NCBI RefSeq assembly: GCF_030269365.1
Contig: NZ_BSTF01000014.1
Span: 62,001 to 126,000, forward strand
From: Lentzea sp. NBRC 102530
GTDB taxonomy: Bacteria > Actinomycetota > Actinomycetes > Mycobacteriales > Pseudonocardiaceae
Direction of reading: 5' to 3'
Length of the DNA: 64,000 nucleotides
Position numbers and translations under genes: made by a program. Under the pieces are notes generated by a model. That model did no database searches. It was not told where the DNA came from and worked only from the letters and a program-made list of their open reading frames with translations. This document shows, in pieces, positions 35,543 through 44,182 of the stretch (its first letter is position 1; the number at the start of each line of letters is the position of its first letter).

Positions 35543-36225
35543 GACGCGTCTCCGTTGCTGCCGTTGCCGCTACGGAGGAAACCGCGGTCTCGTGCGACGT
35601 CCGCGAGCATGTCGCGGAGCTGGCGACGGCCCCGGTGCAACCGGGACATCACCGTGCCGATCGGGGTGCCCATGATGTCTGCGATCTCCTTGTACGCGAA
35701 GCCTTCGACATCGGCGAGGTAGACCGCGATCCGGAACTCCTCCGGCAACCGCTGCAGAGCTTCCTTCACGTCGCTGTCGGGCAGGTTGTCGAGTGCCTCG
35801 ACCTCGGCGCTGCGCAGCCCGGACGAGGTGTGGCTCTCCGCCTGCGCCAGCTGCCAGTCCGTGATCTCGTCGGTCGGCTGCTGAATCGGCTGGCGCTGCT
35901 TCTTGCGGTAGCCGTTGATGTAGGTGTTCGTCAGGATCCGGTACAGCCAGGCCTTCAGGTTCGTGCCCTCCGAGAAGGACGCGAACGCCGAGTAGGCCTT
36001 GAGGAACGTCTCCTGCACCAGGTCCTCGGCGTCCGCCGGGTTGCGCGTCATGCGCAGGGCGGCCGAGTACAGCTGGTCGAGCATGGGCATAGCGTCGCGC
36101 TCGAAACGCGCAGCGCGTTCCGCCGTCGTCTCTGTCGTGCCGGTGGCGGGCACCGCGCTCCCTTCCCACAGGTTCTGGGTCGGGACTGACTTTACGCGTG
36201 ACCGCTCGAGCATGTTCGTTGCCAC
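35539..36225 (-). CDS. sigR: Thiol-oxidative-stress ECF sigma factor SigR
   Basis: 228 residues from the ATG at 36223-36225. Region 2 has RMTRNPADAEDLVQETFLKA and FSEGTNLKAWLYRILTNTYI; region 4 has LQRLPEEFRIAVYLADVEGF and MGTPIGTVMSRLHRGRRQL. Directs transcription of thioredoxin, mycothiol and protein-quality genes. Two starts are credible: the long form above, and a short form from the GTG at 36151-36153 (VPATGTTETTAERAARFERD), which has GGGAG upstream. Streptomyces coelicolor makes both a stable short and an unstable induced long form, and the same could apply here because a SigR-type promoter lies just upstream of the long start. Confidence 0.94.
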   Translation of the reverse strand: MATNMLERSRVKSVPTQNLWEGSAVPATGTTETTAERAARFERDAMPMLDQLYSAALRMTRNPADAEDLVQETFLKAYSAFASFSEGTNLKAWLYRILTNTYINGYRKKQRQPIQQPTDEITDWQLAQAESHTSSGLRSAEVEALDNLPDSDVKEALQRLPEEFRIAVYLADVEGFAYKEIADIMGTPIGTVMSRLHRGRRQLRDMLADVARDRGFLRSGNGSNGDAS

Positions 36226-36234
36226 GTTCTGACC

Positions 36235-36261
36235 AACAACGGAGGGGCTGGTAGTAATTCC
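36235..36261 (-). promoter_or_regulatory. SigR-type autoregulatory promoter
   Basis: On the minus strand GGAAT (36261-36257) is followed by GTTGTT (36240-36235): 16 bases to the first GTT, 19 to the second. The SigR/SigH consensus is GGAAT-N18/19-GTT. Transcription would start within a few bases of the long-form ATG. The -35 lies three bases before the divergent ybaK start. Confidence 0.65.
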
Positions 36262-36263
36262 GC

Positions 36264-36740
36264 ATGGCCGGACGTGGGACCCCCGCCACAGCGCTGCTGG
36301 ACAAGCAGCGGGTGGCGCACACCTTGCACTCGTACGAGCACGACCCGCGGCACGAGTCGTACGGGCTGGAGGCGGCCGAGGCTCTCGGGCTGGTGCCCCA
36401 GCGCGTGTTCAAGACCTTGGTCGCCGAGGTCGACGGCAAGCTCGCGGTCGGGGTCGTGCCGGTCACCGCGCAGCTCGACCTGAAGGGCCTCGCTGCCGCC
36501 TTGAAGGGCAAGAAGGCCAAGATGGCCGTCGTCGCCGACGCGGAACGCGCCACCGGGTACGTCGCGGGCGGCATCTCGCCGCTGGGTCAGAAGAAACGGC
36601 TGCCGGTCGTGGTCGACGCCTCGGCGTTGGAGTTCGACACCATGTTCTGCAGTGCGGGACGGCGCGGTCTCGAGGTGGAGATCGCACCGTCCGAGCTGGT
36701 GCGGCTGACCGGTGCCGTGGTGGCCTCGATCAGCACCTAG
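36264..36740 (+). CDS. ybaK: Cys-tRNA(Pro) deacylase YbaK
   Basis: 158 residues. Trans-editing enzyme that hydrolyses mischarged Cys-tRNA(Pro). Family landmarks: TPATALLDKQRVAHTLHSYE, VFKTLVAEVDGKLAVGVVPV (with the catalytic Lys-type residue of the INS domain), and GYVAGGISPLGQKKRLPVVVD. Divergent from sigR over only 38 bp, so its promoter must overlap the SigR-type promoter; co-induction under thiol stress is possible. Its stop overlaps the converging small gene by three to four bases. Confidence 0.92.
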   Translation: MAGRGTPATALLDKQRVAHTLHSYEHDPRHESYGLEAAEALGLVPQRVFKTLVAEVDGKLAVGVVPVTAQLDLKGLAAALKGKKAKMAVVADAERATGYVAGGISPLGQKKRLPVVVDASALEFDTMFCSAGRRGLEVEIAPSELVRLTGAVVASIST

Positions 36741-37069
36741 TTCACAGGCGCGGTGATGCTCCCGAAGCGCACGACCGGGCTGAGGTTCGAAGGCCACGCG
36801 ACCGTCACCGGGTCGCCGGAGCCGGGCAGGGTGAAGCGGACGGAGGCCGGGTTCTCCCGCGGGCCGTGGATCTGCGAGGCCACGTGGACGGCGGCCTCGC
36901 GGTGCCCGCCGGCCTGGACCTCCACGTGGTCCCCCGGCTGGATCTCCGGGTCGATGCCGAGGTCCTGGCCGTCGGCGTCGAGGAAGCGCACGTCGCTCAG
37001 GCTCCCGCCGAGCACGCACGACACCCCGTCCGCCGCGACGAGCCTGATCTGGTGTTCGTCCACATCCAC
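36737..37069 (-). CDS. Hypothetical beta-rich protein
   Basis: About 110 residues from a GTG at 37067-37069 (a GTG at 37063 is also possible). VDEHQIRLVAADGVSC, LSDVRFLDADGQDLGI, IQPGDHVEVQAGGHREAAVH and VRFTLPGSGDPVTVAWP look like a beta-sandwich and recall the second half of DUF4232-type secreted proteins, but no signal peptide or paired Cys is present. It may be truncated at its N-terminus. Function unknown. It converges on ybaK. Confidence 0.5.
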   Translation of the reverse strand: MDVDEHQIRLVAADGVSCVLGGSLSDVRFLDADGQDLGIDPEIQPGDHVEVQAGGHREAAVHVASQIHGPRENPASVRFTLPGSGDPVTVAWPSNLSPVVRFGSITAPVN

Positions 37070-37216
37070 ATGAACGCCGCCGAGCCGGGATCGGTTGTCC
37101 CGCGCCCGTTCCCCGGTTCGACCAATGCCTGAACTTTTTTCGCAACAACGGCACGCGTTGGCGCATTTGTGCAGATGATGTGGCTTCACACCAACTTCAT
37201 CTGATGGGGGATGCGG

Positions 37217-39874
37217 ATGCGCACGCTTGCCGTGCTCACGTCCGCGGCCGTGCTGGCGAGCCTGACCACAGCGGTCACAGCTCTGCCCGCGGCGGCTGCC
37301 GACGACTTCGTACCGAGCAAGACGCTGACCAGGTCGAGCTGGGGCTACACGGACCTGGGGACGCCCAACGCCGGTCACGCCGACCCGGACTCCGACGCGT
37401 TCATCGGAACGTGGACGGACCGAAGATGGCACCGGACCCGCTCCTACTTCACCTTCGACGTCGCGGAGTTCCGCGGCAAGAACGTCCTCTCCGCCGCCGT
37501 GGCCGCGAAGGAGACCGAGGCGGACGACTGCAACCGGCGTGCGGTCGAGCTGTGGCGCACCGAGCCGTACCGCGGTCAGTCGTGGCTGCGGCAGCCGAAG
37601 GAGCTGGAACTGCTCGGCTCCGCGGGCAAGCCGGCCACGGGCTGCCTCGTCGAGAACGTCTCGTTCGACGTGTCCGCCGCGATCAGGGCGGCCGTCGCAC
37701 GGGGTGAGCAGACCTTCACCGTCGCCCTGCGGGTGCCGGCGAAGCTCGAGCACGACCCGAGGTACCACCGGCACTTCGCGAACGACGTGAAGCTCGCCGT
37801 CACCTACAACACCGCGCCGTCGACGCCGGCCGCCCTGTCGACGACCGGCACGCTCGGGTGCGACACGACGTCGCCCGGCAAGCGCCTGAACCCGTTCGCG
37901 CTCAACGACGTCTCGTCGGTCATCCCGCAGGCTGACCTCGCCGACGAGGACGCCGGCGACGAGGTCAGCGCGCGGTTCGCCGTGTGGCCGGTGGCCGCCC
38001 CCGGCGAGCGGCGCGAGCTCGTCTCCGAGGTCCACGGGGGACGGGCGCTGACCTATCTCCGCTCCGCCGAGCTGAGCGAGGTCACGTACGCGTGGCAGGT
38101 GCGCGGCGAGGACGGCACGGACGTCTCCGCGTGGAGCCAGACCTGCTACTTCACCGTCGACCGCACCCCGCCGGCCAAGCCGGGCGCCGTCGGTGACGTC
38201 TACCACCAGTCGGAGTTCGGCTACAAGGGTGCTCCAGGCACGCCCGGCACGTTCACCTTCGACGTCAACGGTTCCGACGACGTCGTGGAGTTCGAGTACA
38301 CCGTCTCGCCGTACGGTTCGGTGAACCCGAAACGCGTGCCCGTCGGCCCGGACGGCAAAGCGACCGTCACGTGGTCCCCGACCGAGGCGAACCACCACTA
38401 CCTCTACGTGACCAGCATCGACAAGGTCGGGATGAGGTCGCAGACCGGCGGCTACACGTTCTACGTCCGGGAGAACCGGCCGGACGTGTGGTCGAACGTC
38501 TATCCGCGCGGCGAGTACGCGACCCCGGAGGGCGGCGTCGGCAAGCCGGGCGTCTTCGCCTTCACGCCGGGCATCCCGAACGTCGTCGAGTACACGTACC
38601 GCCTGAACGACGGCGCCACGCAGACGGTCGCGGCCGGGGCCGACGGCAAGGCGTCCGTCACCCTCGCCCCCACCGCCGGTGGCTGGAACACGCTGTTCGT
38701 CGCGAACAAGAGCGCGTCCGGCGAGCTGTCGATCCCGCACGAGTACCGCTTCCGCGTCGACGACACCCCGATCGTCACGCACGACGGCGGCCAGGTGATC
38801 GCGATCGGCACCGACGTCACGCTCTCGTTCTCGCCCAAGGCGGCCGGCGTGACCGCGTACGAGTGGCAGATCGGCTGGGGCGGCCAGTGGACCAGGGTCT
38901 CCGCCGACGCCGAGGGCAAGGCCGCGGTGACGTGGCGTGCGGTGCCCGGCCACAGCGCGGTGCGGGTGCGCAGCATCAGCGGCGACGCGGAGCCGACGCT
39001 GGAGCGCCAGGTGTCGCTCTGGGTCGACAGCGCCGAGCCCACCGTCGCGCGGACCGGCGCGGAGAAGGCGGGCCAGACCGGTCAGCTCGCGTTCAGCACG
39101 ATCATGCGCAACCCGGTCTTGTACACGTACTGGACCGACGAGGACGCGACGCGGCGGACCGTCACCGCCGACGCCGCCGGCAAGGCGTCCGTGCCGTGGA
39201 CGCCGGTGCTCAGCGGCGAGCACTTCGTGTGGGTGTTCGCGACCAACGCGGCCGGCGTCGACACCGGCACGCGTGCGCAGGACCTGCTGGTCGAGGACAA
39301 GCCGGTGATCACCTCGGAGTTCTACGGCCAGAACGACCGCGGCCGGTACCCCGGCAAGATCACCTTCACCGCGCAGCAGCCGAACGTGAAGGAGTTCGTC
39401 TACTCGCTGAACTACGGCCCGCAGGTCGTCGTGCCGGCCGGGCCGGACGGCAGGGCGGAGTTCGTGTGGACGCCGCCGCGCGAGTCGGAGTCCTACCAGT
39501 GGGTCGTGTTCAGCCGGGACACCGAGGGCAGGTCGTCGCGCAACGAGTACCACTCGTTCAGCGTGTACAGCCAGCCGCGGATCACCTCGACGGACTTCCC
39601 CGAGTACGACACGGGCGGCGAGGTCGGTGTCGAGGGCACCTTCACGTTCCACCCGAACTCGTTCGACGTCGAGAGCTACGAGTACACGATCTCGAACTGG
39701 GACGGGGAGGTCCGCGGCACGGTCACCGCGGCCGCGGACGACACCGGTGTGCTCCGGTGGGCGCCGACGACCAGCGGCTACCACGAGATCAGCGTCCGGC
39801 ACCGCAGCAGTGACGGACAGAGGTCGCTGACCCGCTACTACACGTTCTTCGTGGCGGGCCCCGAGGACGAGTAG
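37217..39874 (+). CDS. Large secreted DNRLRE/Ig-repeat protein
   Basis: About 885 residues. Start taken at the ATG 37217, six bases after GGGGG; the ATG at 37211 is also in frame. A Sec signal (TLAVLTSAAVLASLTTAVTA) precedes a DNRLRE-type domain (about 30-200: SSWGYTDLGTPNAGHADPDS, RSYFTFDVAEFRGKNVLSA, RAVELWRTEPY). Then come about seven Ig/PKD-like units of 90-100 residues, each with a YTYRLNDG or YEYTIS motif and a GPDGKA-V-W-P turn, separated by FYVRENRPDV-type linkers. No LPXTG, membrane anchor or catalytic domain is visible, so it is probably exported and free or loosely wall-bound. Similar actinomycete proteins are of unknown function. It ends at a strong terminator. Confidence 0.8.
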   Translation: MRTLAVLTSAAVLASLTTAVTALPAAAADDFVPSKTLTRSSWGYTDLGTPNAGHADPDSDAFIGTWTDRRWHRTRSYFTFDVAEFRGKNVLSAAVAAKETEADDCNRRAVELWRTEPYRGQSWLRQPKELELLGSAGKPATGCLVENVSFDVSAAIRAAVARGEQTFTVALRVPAKLEHDPRYHRHFANDVKLAVTYNTAPSTPAALSTTGTLGCDTTSPGKRLNPFALNDVSSVIPQADLADEDAGDEVSARFAVWPVAAPGERRELVSEVHGGRALTYLRSAELSEVTYAWQVRGEDGTDVSAWSQTCYFTVDRTPPAKPGAVGDVYHQSEFGYKGAPGTPGTFTFDVNGSDDVVEFEYTVSPYGSVNPKRVPVGPDGKATVTWSPTEANHHYLYVTSIDKVGMRSQTGGYTFYVRENRPDVWSNVYPRGEYATPEGGVGKPGVFAFTPGIPNVVEYTYRLNDGATQTVAAGADGKASVTLAPTAGGWNTLFVANKSASGELSIPHEYRFRVDDTPIVTHDGGQVIAIGTDVTLSFSPKAAGVTAYEWQIGWGGQWTRVSADAEGKAAVTWRAVPGHSAVRVRSISGDAEPTLERQVSLWVDSAEPTVARTGAEKAGQTGQLAFSTIMRNPVLYTYWTDEDATRRTVTADAAGKASVPWTPVLSGEHFVWVFATNAAGVDTGTRAQDLLVEDKPVITSEFYGQNDRGRYPGKITFTAQQPNVKEFVYSLNYGPQVVVPAGPDGRAEFVWTPPRESESYQWVVFSRDTEGRSSRNEYHSFSVYSQPRITSTDFPEYDTGGEVGVEGTFTFHPNSFDVESYEYTISNWDGEVRGTVTAAADDTGVLRWAPTTSGYHEISVRHRSSDGQRSLTRYYTFFVAGPEDE

Positions 39875-39882
39875 GCGCTGCC

Positions 39883-39913
39883 GAGCCGCACCGGTGCACG
39901 ACCGGTGCGGCTC
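39883..39913. terminator. Hairpin terminator, surface protein / DinB gene
   Basis: A perfect 13-bp stem GAGCCGCACCGGT/ACCGGTGCGGCTC (39883-39895, 39901-39913) with a 5-base loop, nine bases after the surface protein stop. It touches the stop codon of the converging DinB gene. Confidence 0.82.
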
Positions 39914-40457
39914 ACTCGCCGGTCTGGCCGTCGATCGCCTCGCGGAGCAGGTCGGCGTGGCCGTTGTGGCGGCTGTACTCCTCCACCATGTGCGTGAGGA
40001 TCCAGCGCAGGCTCACCGTGCGGTCGTCACCGCGCCACGGCTTGCGCTTCGCCGGCTGCCCCAGGTCGCCGGCCTGCAGGGCCTCCGCGACGGCCGCGCG
40101 GGCGCGGTCCACCTCGGCCTGCCAGAGCGCGGTGAGCTCCTCGGGCGTGTGGTCCCCCGCCGAGTGCCAGTCCCAGTCGTAGTCGGCCTTCCAGTCGACG
40201 CTCGCCCACGGTTCGAGGGGTTCGCGGTCGTGCAGGACGACGTGGAACCACTGCTGCTCGACGTAGGCGAGGTGTTTGACCAGGCCGCCCAGGGTCATCT
40301 CGGACTTGGCGGTGGTCTCGGCGAGCTGGGCCGCGGTCAGGCCGCTGATCTTCCACGCGAGGGTGGCGCGCTGGAAGTCGAGGAAACCGTTCAGGGTGGC
40401 GAGTTCGTCGCCGTCCGTCGGGGGTTCGGGCCTGCCTTGGTCATCGAGAAGCGTCAT
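39912..40457 (-). CDS. DinB/DUF664-family protein
   Basis: 181 residues of the four-helix DinB fold, with metal-ligand His in GGLVKHLAYVEQQW and ILTHMVEEYSRHNGHADLLRE. The wording LNGFLDFQRATLAWKISGL is that of the DUF664 branch, whose studied relatives are mycothiol-dependent thiol transferases. Mycothiol dependence here is inference, though it fits the SigR/RsrA system nearby. ATG at 40455-40457. Confidence 0.87.
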   Translation of the reverse strand: MTLLDDQGRPEPPTDGDELATLNGFLDFQRATLAWKISGLTAAQLAETTAKSEMTLGGLVKHLAYVEQQWFHVVLHDREPLEPWASVDWKADYDWDWHSAGDHTPEELTALWQAEVDRARAAVAEALQAGDLGQPAKRKPWRGDDRTVSLRWILTHMVEEYSRHNGHADLLREAIDGQTGE

Positions 40458-40499
40458 GGGGCGGCACAGTAATGCCGTGCTCTGCTTCGAGCAGGCGAT

Positions 40500-41111
40500 T
40501 TAGTCGAGCGGGCGCAGCACGCGGTCCAGCCACTCGCCCACGGACCGGCCCACGTCGGCCACCGAGGCCTTCAGCGAGTGGTCGCCCTTGAGCAGCACGA
40601 CCTCGCGGTGCGTGGCCCCGGGCGGCTGGCCGAACGGGTCGTTCTCGCCCTGCACGACCAGGGTCGCGACCTCGACGCCGTCCAGCTCCGCCATCCGGGA
40701 CTTCTCCGGCTTGCCCGGCGGGTGCACCGGGAACGCCAGGCAGAGCACGGCGACGGCCTGGCCCTCGACCGAGGTGCGGCAGGCCACGCGGGCGCCCGAC
40801 GACCTGCCCCCGAACACCAGCGGCAGGCCGTCGAACCAGCGTTCGCCGAGGTCCTCGACCACGGACATCCAGGCCGTGTCGAGTTGGCCCGCCGGAGCCG
40901 GGGCACGGCGGCCCGCGACGCGGTAGGGCTGTTCGATCAAAGCCACGTGCACGCCCACCGCGTTGGCGGCGTGGCACGCGGCGACCAGGTCCGGGGCCTC
41001 CACCCCGCCGCCGGCACCGTGGCCGAGGAGGAGGGCGGCACGCGGTTCGTGGGCACAGTGCAGGGAGGCCCTGGCCGGGCCGTGCGGCGTGTCCACCAAC
41101 AGCGTGGTCAC
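40500..41111 (-). CDS. Small alpha/beta hydrolase (dienelactone-hydrolase-like)
   Basis: 203 residues from a GTG at 41109-41111 that overlaps the SRAP gene stop by four bases (GTGA), so it is translated from the same message. ALLLGHGAGGGVEAPDL is the oxyanion region, GGRSSGARVACR the nucleophile elbow (Ser), VVQGENDPFG the acid strand and LKGDHSLKA the His. This is the YbaK-unrelated KANL3/Tex30-type alpha/beta hydrolase family. Substrate unknown. Confidence 0.83.
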   Translation of the reverse strand: MTTLLVDTPHGPARASLHCAHEPRAALLLGHGAGGGVEAPDLVAACHAANAVGVHVALIEQPYRVAGRRAPAPAGQLDTAWMSVVEDLGERWFDGLPLVFGGRSSGARVACRTSVEGQAVAVLCLAFPVHPPGKPEKSRMAELDGVEVATLVVQGENDPFGQPPGATHREVVLLKGDHSLKASVADVGRSVGEWLDRVLRPLD

Positions 41112-41797
41112 GACAGGTCTACGCGTTCGAGCAGGGAGGGGTCGTTGTTCTTCACGCTGCCCACCGCCGTCGAGACGGGGCGCAGTTCGAGCGCCTTGAC
41201 GAGGGACTCGTCCGGGGCCAGCAGCCCGGACGGGTCGAGCGACGCCGGGTCGAGCCACGCCGACCAGCGGTCCTGCGGCAGCAGCAACGGCATGCGGTTG
41301 TGGATCTCGGTCAGCGCGCCGGTGGACTCCGTGGTGAGCACCGCGCACGTGACCGTCGGCACGTCGTCCTTCCACCACACGGACCAGATGCCCGCCATCG
41401 CCAGCGAGGTGTCGTCCCCGAGCGTCATGAAGTAGGGCTGCTTGCGCCCCTCGGCGGCCTGCCACTCGTACCACCCGGCTGCGGGGATGATGCAGCGCCG
41501 CTTGGTGACCGACTGCTTGTACGCGGGCTTGCTGAGAACGGTCTCGGCCCGCGCGTTGATCATCTTGGCGGCGCCGGACAGGTCCTTGGCCCAGTGCGGC
41601 ACGAGACCCCAGCGCATGACGCGGACGCTGCGCTCCACGTCTTCGTCTTCCGGCTTGCGCTCGACCACGGCCATGACGTGCTTGGTGGGGGCGATGTTGT
41701 AGTCCGCACCCGGTGCCTCGTCGCCGGTCCCGTCCACCGCGTCGAACTCGGCCGCCAGCAGCGCCGGGTCCTTGGTGGAGGCGTACCTACCACACAA
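41108..41797 (-). CDS. SRAP-domain abasic-site shielding protein (YedK/HMCES family)
   Basis: 229 residues. Begins MCGRYA, whose Cys2 becomes the N-terminal nucleophile that forms a thiazolidine link to abasic sites in single-stranded DNA. Other site residues: NIAPTKHVM, WGLVPHWA, INARAETV, AAGWYEW (Glu) and IHNRMPLLL (His). It protects stalled forks. Same relative position as Rv3226c upstream of aroA in M. tuberculosis. Followed by a translationally coupled hydrolase gene. Confidence 0.94.
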   Translation of the reverse strand: MCGRYASTKDPALLAAEFDAVDGTGDEAPGADYNIAPTKHVMAVVERKPEDEDVERSVRVMRWGLVPHWAKDLSGAAKMINARAETVLSKPAYKQSVTKRRCIIPAAGWYEWQAAEGRKQPYFMTLGDDTSLAMAGIWSVWWKDDVPTVTCAVLTTESTGALTEIHNRMPLLLPQDRWSAWLDPASLDPSGLLAPDESLVKALELRPVSTAVGSVKNNDPSLLERVDLS

Positions 41798-41882
41798 AAC
41801 CGATCACCTCCGAAGTCCCAATCGTCCCACGCCGGGAACACCTGTGCGAGCCTGCCCGGTCGGCGTGCGGGATCATTGCCGC

Positions 41883-43151
41883 ATGACTCAGCACTGGTCA
41901 GCCCCCAGCGCGTCCGGCCCAGTCCACTCGACCGTGCCGGTGCCCGGCTCGAAGTCGATCACGAACCGCGTCCTGGTGCTCGCGGCGCTGGCCGACGGGC
42001 CGTCGACGGTCCACGCCCCGTTGCGCAGCCGCGACACGGTGCTGATGGCGAAGGCGCTGACGTCGCTCGGCATCGGGTTCACCGACCGCGAGGACGGCGG
42101 CTGGGACGTGCTGCCCGGGCTGCTGCGCGGTCCGGCCGACGTCGACTGCGGCCTCGCGGGCACGGTCATGCGCTTCCTGCCGCCCGCCGCCGCGCTGGCC
42201 GAGGGCGAGATCAGGTTCGACGGCGACCCGCACGCCCGCATCCGGCCGATGAGCACCGTGCTGGGTGCGCTGCGGTCGCTCGGCGCGGAGGTCGACGGCG
42301 ACTCGCTGCCGTTCACGTTGCACGGCACGGGTTCGGTGCCCGGTGGCGAGGTGACGATCGACGCCTCGGGGTCGTCGCAGTTCGTCTCGGGCCTGCTGCT
42401 GTCGGCCGCGCGGTTCGACGAGGGCGTGACGGTCCGGCACTCCGGCAAGCCGGTGCCCTCGTTGCCGCACATCGACATGACGGTCCAGACGCTGCGCTCG
42501 GTCGGCGTCGAGGTGGAGACCGACGGCACCACGACGTGGCGCGTCGAGCCCGGCGTGATCAAGGCGCGGACCTGGCACGTCGAGCCGGACCTGTCGAACG
42601 CGACGGTGTTCCTCGCGGCGGCCGCGGTGACCGGCGGCGAGGTGACGGTCCCGCACTGGCCCGCCACCACGACCCAGCCGGGCGACGCGGTGCGCGGGAT
42701 CCTGGAGCGCATGGGGTGCACCGTCGAGGTCTCCGAGCGCGGCCTGACCGTGCGCGGCCCCGCGAAGCTGTCCGGTGTGGACATCGACCTGCACGACGAG
42801 AGCGAACTGACGCCGACCGTCGCCGCACTGGCCACCCTGGCCGAGGGCCGCACGACCATCCGCGGCGTCGCGCACATCCGCGGCCACGAGACGGACCGGA
42901 TCGCCGCGCTGGTCAACGAGATCAACGCGGTCGGTGGCGACGCCACCGAGACCGAGGACGGCCTGGTCATCGACCCGAGGCCGTTGCACGGCGGGGTGTG
43001 GCAGGCCTACGCCGACCACCGGATGGCGACGGCGGGCGCGATCATCGGCCTGGTGGTGCCGGGCATCGAGGTGGACGACATCGGCAGCACCACCAAGACC
43101 ATCCCGGACTTCCCGGGCATGTGGGACGCCATGCTCACCGGGGGCGCGTAG
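41883..43151 (+). CDS. aroA: 3-phosphoshikimate 1-carboxyvinyltransferase (EPSP synthase)
   Basis: 422 residues. Sixth step of the shikimate pathway: joins shikimate-3-phosphate with phosphoenolpyruvate. Conserved: VPGSKSITNRVLVLAALADG (substrate Lys and Ser), GLAGTVMRFLPP (glyphosate-site loop, with Ala in place of the class I NAGTAMRP wording), DASGSSQFVSGLLLS, and the C-terminal HRMATAGAIIGL. It is divergent from the SRAP gene. ATG at 41883 with no strong ribosome-binding site; GATCAT six bases upstream could be a leaderless -10. Followed after three bases by rsgA. Confidence 0.95.
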   Translation: MTQHWSAPSASGPVHSTVPVPGSKSITNRVLVLAALADGPSTVHAPLRSRDTVLMAKALTSLGIGFTDREDGGWDVLPGLLRGPADVDCGLAGTVMRFLPPAAALAEGEIRFDGDPHARIRPMSTVLGALRSLGAEVDGDSLPFTLHGTGSVPGGEVTIDASGSSQFVSGLLLSAARFDEGVTVRHSGKPVPSLPHIDMTVQTLRSVGVEVETDGTTTWRVEPGVIKARTWHVEPDLSNATVFLAAAAVTGGEVTVPHWPATTTQPGDAVRGILERMGCTVEVSERGLTVRGPAKLSGVDIDLHDESELTPTVAALATLAEGRTTIRGVAHIRGHETDRIAALVNEINAVGGDATETEDGLVIDPRPLHGGVWQAYADHRMATAGAIIGLVVPGIEVDDIGSTTKTIPDFPGMWDAMLTGGA

Positions 43152-43154
43152 ACC

Positions 43155-44153
43155 GTGGGCAAGCGGGACTGGCGCAAGCTCGACGAGTCCGACGTGCGGG
43201 TGCGCCCCGGCAAGGGGACGCGGCCGCGCAGCAAGAGACGGCCGGAGCACGCCGACGCCGAGACCGCGATGGTCATCGGCGTCGACCGGGGCCGGTGGAC
43301 GTGCGCGTTGGACTCCGACGTCGTCGTCACGGCGATGCGTGCGCGCGAACTGGGCCGCACGCCCGTCGTGGTCGGCGACCGGGTGGGCATCGTCGGTGAC
43401 ACGTCGGGCCAGCCGGACACGCTGGCCCGCATCGTGCGCGTCGAGGAACGCACCTCGGTGCTGCGCCGGACCGCGGACGACACCGACCCGTTCGAACGGG
43501 TCGTCGTCGCCAACGCCTCCCAGCTCATCATGGTCGTGGCCCTCGCCGATCCCCCGCCGCGCACGGGTTTCATCGACCGCTGCCTGGTCGCCGCGTACGC
43601 GGGCGGCCTGGAACCGGTGCTGTGCCTGACGAAGTCGGACCTGGCCTCCCCGGACTCGCTGCTCGCGCTCTACACCGAACTCGACGTGCCGGTGGTCGTG
43701 ACGCGCTCCGACGAGGAGCCCGCCGAACTCCGCGCGCGCCTGGCCGACACGGTCTCCTGCCTGATCGGCCACTCCGGCGTCGGCAAGTCCACGCTGGTCA
43801 ACAAACTCGTGCCGGACGCGAACCGCGCGGTGGGCGTGGTGTCCGGCGTCGGCAAGGGCCGGCACACCTCGACCCAGGCCGTGGCGCTGCGGCTGCCGGG
43901 CGGCGGCTGGGTCGTGGACACGCCGGGCATCCGCTCGTTCGGCCTCGCGCACATCACGCCGGACGACATCGTGAAGGCGTTCCCGGACTTCGCGGAGGCG
44001 GCCGAGGAGTGCCCGCCCGGCTGCGGTCACCTCGGCGCGCCCGAGGACCCGGACTGCATGCTGGACGAACTGGTGCCGGACGCGCCGGGCCGGCTCACGT
44101 CGTTGCGGCGGCTGCTGGCCTCGCGCGCGGGCCTCGACGACTACACGGATTGA
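43155..44153 (+). CDS. rsgA: Ribosome small-subunit-dependent GTPase RsgA
   Basis: 332 residues. Circularly permuted GTPase that checks 30S maturation. OB-fold at the N-terminus (AMVIGVDRGRWTCAL), G4 LCLTKSDL, G1 GHSGVGKSTL, G3 VVDTPGIRSFG, then the zinc motif with Cys residues in EECPPGCGHLGAPEDPDC. GTG start three bases after the aroA stop, so the pair is an operon, as in mycobacteria. Confidence 0.95.
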   Translation: MGKRDWRKLDESDVRVRPGKGTRPRSKRRPEHADAETAMVIGVDRGRWTCALDSDVVVTAMRARELGRTPVVVGDRVGIVGDTSGQPDTLARIVRVEERTSVLRRTADDTDPFERVVVANASQLIMVVALADPPPRTGFIDRCLVAAYAGGLEPVLCLTKSDLASPDSLLALYTELDVPVVVTRSDEEPAELRARLADTVSCLIGHSGVGKSTLVNKLVPDANRAVGVVSGVGKGRHTSTQAVALRLPGGGWVVDTPGIRSFGLAHITPDDIVKAFPDFAEAAEECPPGCGHLGAPEDPDCMLDELVPDAPGRLTSLRRLLASRAGLDDYTD

Positions 44154-44182
44154 GCGACGGCGTCGTGAGGAAGACTCGAGGC

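Noticed and set aside
36737..39802. A 1021-codon minus-strand open frame opposite the Ig-repeat protein
   Set aside because: It is the antisense shadow of a clear secreted protein. Only its last ~110 codons, outside that gene, look coding, and these are reported separately.
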